In this document: in pieces, positions 59,433 through 64,000 of the stretch
Numbering within the stretch: the first letter of the stretch is position 1
Layout of the letters: the number at the start of each line of letters is the position of its first letter
Source of the DNA: Andrena cerasifolii
Lineage: Eukaryota; Arthropoda; Insecta; Hymenoptera; Andrenidae
Direction: 5' to 3'
NCBI RefSeq assembly: GCF_050908995.1
Contig: NC_135130.1
Span: forward strand, 9,355,001-9,419,000
Length of the DNA: 64,000 nucleotides
Made by a program: the position numbers and the translations under genes
Notes under the pieces: generated by a model
What the model was told of the DNA's origin: nothing
The model's database searches: none
Seen by the model: the letters and a program-made list of their open reading frames with translations, nothing else

Positions 59433-59879
59433 GGAACTTTCAAAGTGCTGGGCGAAGCCAAGCTTCTTCCCGAAGGATGACGGAACCAGCGAAGGATCAG
59501 GAGCGAAGTAACGACGAAAGACTTTTCGGAAGAAATGCCGGCACGCGGGGCGATGGCAGATACGATCGAGCTTGCTTCCATCATTCTAGGCTGAGAGGTT
59601 GGCGGGGCGTGGGAACGGAGGACGAACGATGACTCGTAAGTAGTTACCGATGCATTCGAAATATTTTGCTATACTTTGGTGTTTCGTGGAGAAAAACGTA
59701 AAGCGAAGTGTGGACATCGAACGAGTTTGAATCCACTCGCAACTCACGATTAGATAACGTGACGTAACTAATATTACACTGCGACGATACGCCGTGCATG
59801 GTGCACTGATATCAGTGCAGTGTACCATACGGAGGGGATTTTCGTCGACAGAAATTTCGTAAGATCGCGGGAGCAAGTT

Positions 59880-60790
59880 GGTTGAGAACTCGGAACTCGC
59901 AACGCAGGGAATATCGAATGGCCATCGCTACTCGCTAGTTGGGTAGGAGAGGTGGGAGAAGTAGAGCAGATCGGTGGCATCGGGCTGCGAGCGGGAGTGA
60001 GTTCGGGGTCGGTACGCGCAGATGCGAAAGGTCGCGTAGGGTGGGGGCGATGGGAGTTCGGTGGTGTTTCTGGGGTGGCCTGCCAGTTTACCGGATGACC
60101 GCGTGAGCGCGCTGCCGCGCACAACTACCCTCCATTCGCGTCGTATCCGGCGAACGTGACTGGTCGCTTTGGATCTCGAACGCCGCGCCGCGGTCCGCAA
60201 GCCTTTCTCGCCTAGCCAATCGCTCCTATTCTTTGTCGCGACGCGACCCGACACGACCCGCGTATCGTTTCTCCTCCCGCGACGTTCATTTTTTTTTTCA
60301 CCTCGCCATTCGATCGCCAGTTGTTTCGCGGTCGCACCCTGGTGAACGTGCCATAACAGACGACGAGGAAAGTCACCACCTATCGACCGCCGTCACTGAC
60401 CGGTCCGTCTTTTGCTCTTTCTCCGCAGCTTTCGACCGCCACGACCGCACGCTTTCTTCCGCCCACGTCTCCTTCATCTTCTTTTCTCTTCGCCTCTCTG
60501 TTCTCCCCTCTTTCAGCCTCCCAACCTCTTCCCCCCCCCTACTCTCTCGGTGACCTCGCGCAGTTTCCCTTCGTGAACACAAACTTGTTGGAAGAGGAGG
60601 AGGAGGAGGTGGCGGAGGTGGTGGAAGGTGGAGGAGAAATAGGAAGAAAAGGAACACGGTGCGGCGCTATTCCTCGAGGATTCGATAGTAAATTAAGCAG
60701 CAACAGACGGAAACAGAAAGAGGGAGAAGAGGATTCTCGCGGAATCTAGTGTGTGGTGTATTCTTTGTGGATGATATCGCGAGGAACGGT
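59880..60790. promoter_or_regulatory. CpG- and GA/CT-rich presumptive promoter or 5' UTR
   Basis: This stretch is far richer in CG dinucleotides than its flanks (for example CGCGCTGCCGCGC near 60108). It carries pyrimidine tracts near 60470-60545 and purine tracts near 60590-60640 (GGAGGAGGAGGAGGAGG). Such composition is typical of promoters and long 5' UTRs of large developmental genes in Hymenoptera. No convincing coding exon follows in the window, so a downstream gene with a long first intron is inferred. The strand is undetermined. Confidence 0.4.
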
Positions 60791-63700
60791 ACCTGGCTCG
60801 TGATGGGGGTGGCAACCAGTTTATCTGACGCTCACACCGCGAGAAATCAGTCGGGGAGATAATGCAGATAAAGGTATCCGAAGAGCAGAGGATTATATGC
60901 TGTAAGGTATGCGAGTTCTTTCTCTATCTCCATTTTTATTCCTCCAACGAAAGCTTTGTGTTAGCCAACAATAGATTAGTAGTTCTTATAGAAAAGGTAG
61001 CTTCGAGAGACAGGGTTTCGGGGTTTTCTCTTCTAAAGAATTGCCCTCTGTAAAATGCAGCCTGTCCCAGCGCTTTATTACGTACATACAGATGGGACAG
61101 TTGATTTTACTTAGCAAATGGGATCACCTTGAATGCCAATTAGCTTCGTAATTTCCACGAGAAATAGTAAGTCAATTATTGACCTTTCTTCGTAGCTGAA
61201 ACGCAATGAATGCGGCACAAGCAAGGGTATCATAGCCGAAGCAACTGATAGTGCAATCTAATTGAACCGAGGGACGCGAAGCGACGTACGACACAGAAAT
61301 CTCTGCTATACCTTTCCGTCCTGTGACAGTCTTTGACACTGTTGGATGACCATATCGGCTAGGCATACTCGAGACGAGATTTAACCGAGGCAAAACACGG
61401 TGCTTTGAAAGCTAAGGGAGTGCTACACGAGCTATTTCGGCAGCCCATATCATCGCCGGCGTCAAACAGAATTAAAAGGGTCAGCTTTCGGCTGACGAAT
61501 ACTCTTTACTATTCCTAAACACGAGAATGAATTTCGCTCGCCCGTCTCCTCGTCTCTCGCCGTAGATAGCCAGTAGTGTTTGCGTTTATTTCATTTCTAC
61601 GCGCATCAATGAATAAATAAACGCGCACGAAGGTGCGCCACCCGTACCCTCGACAATTCTGTCTTACTCGGGCGGAATTGTTAAACATTTCTCCCTCGAA
61701 CACCCCGTCGTGTGAATATTTTATGCCGGGAAACGAAAGTTCGCAATTTATAAGGGAGATCTTTGTTTTATACATCGAGGCAACTCTCGACACGCCAGCC
61801 GAGCAAAGAAAGTATCGTATGTTCACGTGCGAGCTTAAATTCGAATTAAAACACACCCTCGCGTGTCTGTGAATTTTACTCTCTCAGCAGGCTCGGTTTG
61901 TTTACCTTCTATTCACACGCAGGCTGTTTTCCTTCTCGCTTCTCCGCCCTAAGAATTACGCTGTACCGAGTCCCGAACACGAATCGCCACAGGGTCACTG
62001 TTCCGACGTAATCTTTATCCTTGGAGGTCAGCTTTCTTCGTCAGTCTCCGCTGGAAGCCTCCGCGTAGGCGTTGTTTCGGAAGCAGCGCTGTTTTCCTTG
62101 CCGAACGAAGGTTAAAGCAAATTAACGCGGACAAACGAAATGTGCACTGCTAGCGAGCGCGGTATAACGGTGTGTCATCAATCGACCGATCTCGACCTCG
62201 ACTCTAACCTCGATTCAAGGTTTTATTTTCCTTCTCGTGAGCGAAAAGTAGGTACGTACTGTTGCACCGTTGTTTCGCATTGTAAAGCACAGATTCTATT
62301 ATTCACGGCGCCAAACGTGGATGAGGTTGTTAAGTATGCCTTTACATCCTACTGTGGTTTTGTCACAGAGCTCCGCAATGGAAGAAGACGAGGAGCGCGG
62401 TTGCGATATGGCTCGAGATGTGCACTCCGAAACCGTAAAGCAGGTCCAATAATTAATTGCTATTAAGCCAGCAGAGCGCGGCTTGATTCATTTGTGCAAC
62501 AACACCAGGGATCCCTGCTCGGTCACGCATTGCAGAGCGCAGTTAGAAAACCTTCCTCCTCCAGGCAAATTGTAATTGCTCCGGGTATTTGGCGGACGTC
62601 TCTTCGTTGAATGCATCGCATTCGTTGCTGCATTATGCCGGACTCATCCTCCGGGCGAATTAATAGTAATCGCGGCCCGCAGCCGCGGCACGGCGCGCTT
62701 ACCCTCCGACATTTTTTCTCCCCGCGATGCGAAATATTTTGTTCCCTGCAAATTTTTATTTAACTCCATTCGTCAAAGGGTATACATATCTATCTGGCGG
62801 GGCGCGGTATGTAGTATGTACGGATACGTGGTACACGGGATCCTGGGATCTTAGGATCCCGGGATCCAGAATTCCTCCCGGCATACATATGTATGTAAGA
62901 TATCCTACGTGGAAGAATTAATACCGGATGCCTCGTGGCAGCAATCTCAAACGTACGCGGAAAATTTCGAGGGGGATCTACTTTACGCCCTTTCAAGATT
63001 CGCATTTTAACGAGAGCCCCTTCGGCACCCATTGCATAATTCTCGAATTGAAATTTTCCTTGCCGGATTTCAGATACACGTGTACATGTGTTCTACATTA
63101 TTATTCCATCGTTCCTTCTGCCGACTGTAAGCCGACTCTCCGTTGCAACGCTGCAATTATTTCGAGATTAGAATCAGGATTAGGAAATTAGTTTCGATAG
63201 GGCAGATAATGATGTATTAACAGCCGAATTATAGCGGGAGAATAATCGAATAACAGCAACGCGAAGCAACGATTGCGCTACCTTATCCGCGGTCGCCCAG
63301 ATGAGTATTCCCATTGGTCCAGCGTTTAAAACAGTCTCTAATTTTATAAAAATCAATAGCCGTCGGCTTTTTCCTTTGCTTCAGCGTGGCGCGTTGAAAG
63401 AGTCGGAGCGGTTACGGTTGACCAAAAAAGCAGAGAAATGTTCATTCATTATCGCGGGAGGCTGTGTTATCAGCCTTGCGTTGCAAAGCGGAGGTATATT
63501 CTGTCGAATCTTGACCTTTTTTTTTTCATCCGGATTAAGCGCATCTCGATTGCGCTCGTCGTAATCGGGCAAACGCCTGCCGAAAGATTTAGCGGGATTT
63601 TATTGAAAGTTCATCCCGGCAATTTGCAAGAGTACCTACAATTAACATTGTGCTCCCGCGTTGTGCATAGTTGCGCAAGCATGAAATCTGTTACCCTTTC

Positions 63701-64000
63701 AATTAACAGTAATTAGTGAGCGATTCGATACTTGAAGCAGAAATTGCGAGCGCGAGCACAACGCGGCTGGCACTGTATAATGTATATTTGTATAATATCC
63801 ATCCTCGTGTTTCCACCGTCTCGCTTCTATTCGTTTCGTTGCTGGCTTCGCCCGAATGCTCGCGTTCAAGCTCGATACTAGTAATTGAATCGTTTCTAAA
63901 TTATTGATAGCGACTCGTTTAAAATGGCCCGGGGTTCCGGCGGGAAATACGAGCAACGAAAGTCTTAGGTAAACGCGAGGGACGACCTCGGGGTGTGAAA
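60791..64000. other. Non-coding region, possibly first intron of a gene to the right
   Basis: There are no frames with family signatures on either strand. The composition is mixed, with many CG-containing words. A small cluster of GGATCC/GGGATC words in inverted arrangement lies at 62837-62867. Nothing else could be supported. Confidence 0.45.
62837..62867. repeat. Inverted array of GGATC words
   Basis: Within 31 bases the word GGGATC occurs repeatedly on one strand and its complement on the other, giving a near-palindrome (GGGATCCTGGGATCTTAGGA, then TCCCGGGATCC). It could form a hairpin. No function is evident. Confidence 0.6.

Noticed and set aside
60233..60657. Ser/Pro- and Glu/Arg-rich frames on both strands
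   Set aside because: They come from pyrimidine and purine tracts in the CpG-rich region, not from coding sequence.
1..64000. Search for tRNA, rRNA, CRISPR arrays and endogenous viral genes
   Set aside because: No cloverleaf with a convincing B box, no rRNA-like block, no regularly spaced repeats and no viral polymerase, capsid or envelope-like frame was seen by eye.

Overview
The window is nuclear DNA of an insect, most likely a hymenopteran (bee, wasp or ant). The genes are split by short GT-AG introns, and intergenic DNA alternates between AT-rich and CpG-rich stretches. The gene families are typical of insects: huntingtin, an insect-type GPI-anchored transferrin, tandem type-B carboxylesterases, EB-module proteins and a glucose-dehydrogenase-like GMC oxidoreductase. 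I assigned exon joins by reading frame, splice signals and family alignment from memory. Most joins were checked by exon-length arithmetic, but none against transcripts.

Layout, left to right. 1-2087: no gene; a hairpin-forming inverted repeat at the edge and a small tandem repeat. 2088-3215 (-): proteasome subunit alpha type-2. 3216-4400: repeat debris, including a 50-52 bp tandem repeat. 4401-5593 (+): SPEF1/CLAMP, a calponin-homology axonemal microtubule protein. 5594-7388: AT-rich DNA with transposon fragments. 7531-8705 (+): retinol-dehydrogenase-like SDR. 9000-11544 and 12113-14510 (both -): two carboxylesterases from a tandem duplication. 15277-19667: three genes carrying THEG repeats (two -, one +). 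20330-23518 (-): two-lobed transferrin with a GPI-type tail. 25036-26330 (+): beta-1,4-galactosyltransferase 7. 26830-29631 (-): a large THAP zinc-finger protein. 31383-41148 (+): complete huntingtin in 15 exons. 41453-41639: a Tc1/mariner-like MITE. 42147-53316: three EB-module genes (one -, two +), each with a signal peptide and a hydrophobic C-terminus. 53820-56423 (-): GMC oxidoreductase. 56424-64000: no confident gene; a CpG- and GA/CT-rich stretch near 59.9-60.8 kb looks like the promoter or 5' UTR of a gene lying further right.

Themes. SPEF1 and the three THEG-repeat genes lie within 15 kb, a concentration of probable sperm or axoneme genes. The EB cluster is built from symmetrical phase 1-1 exons. 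Several transcription units are divergent pairs with short shared promoter regions: THEG-like B/C, THAP/huntingtin and EB1/EB2. I saw no CRISPR array, rRNA, or tRNA gene I could defend.
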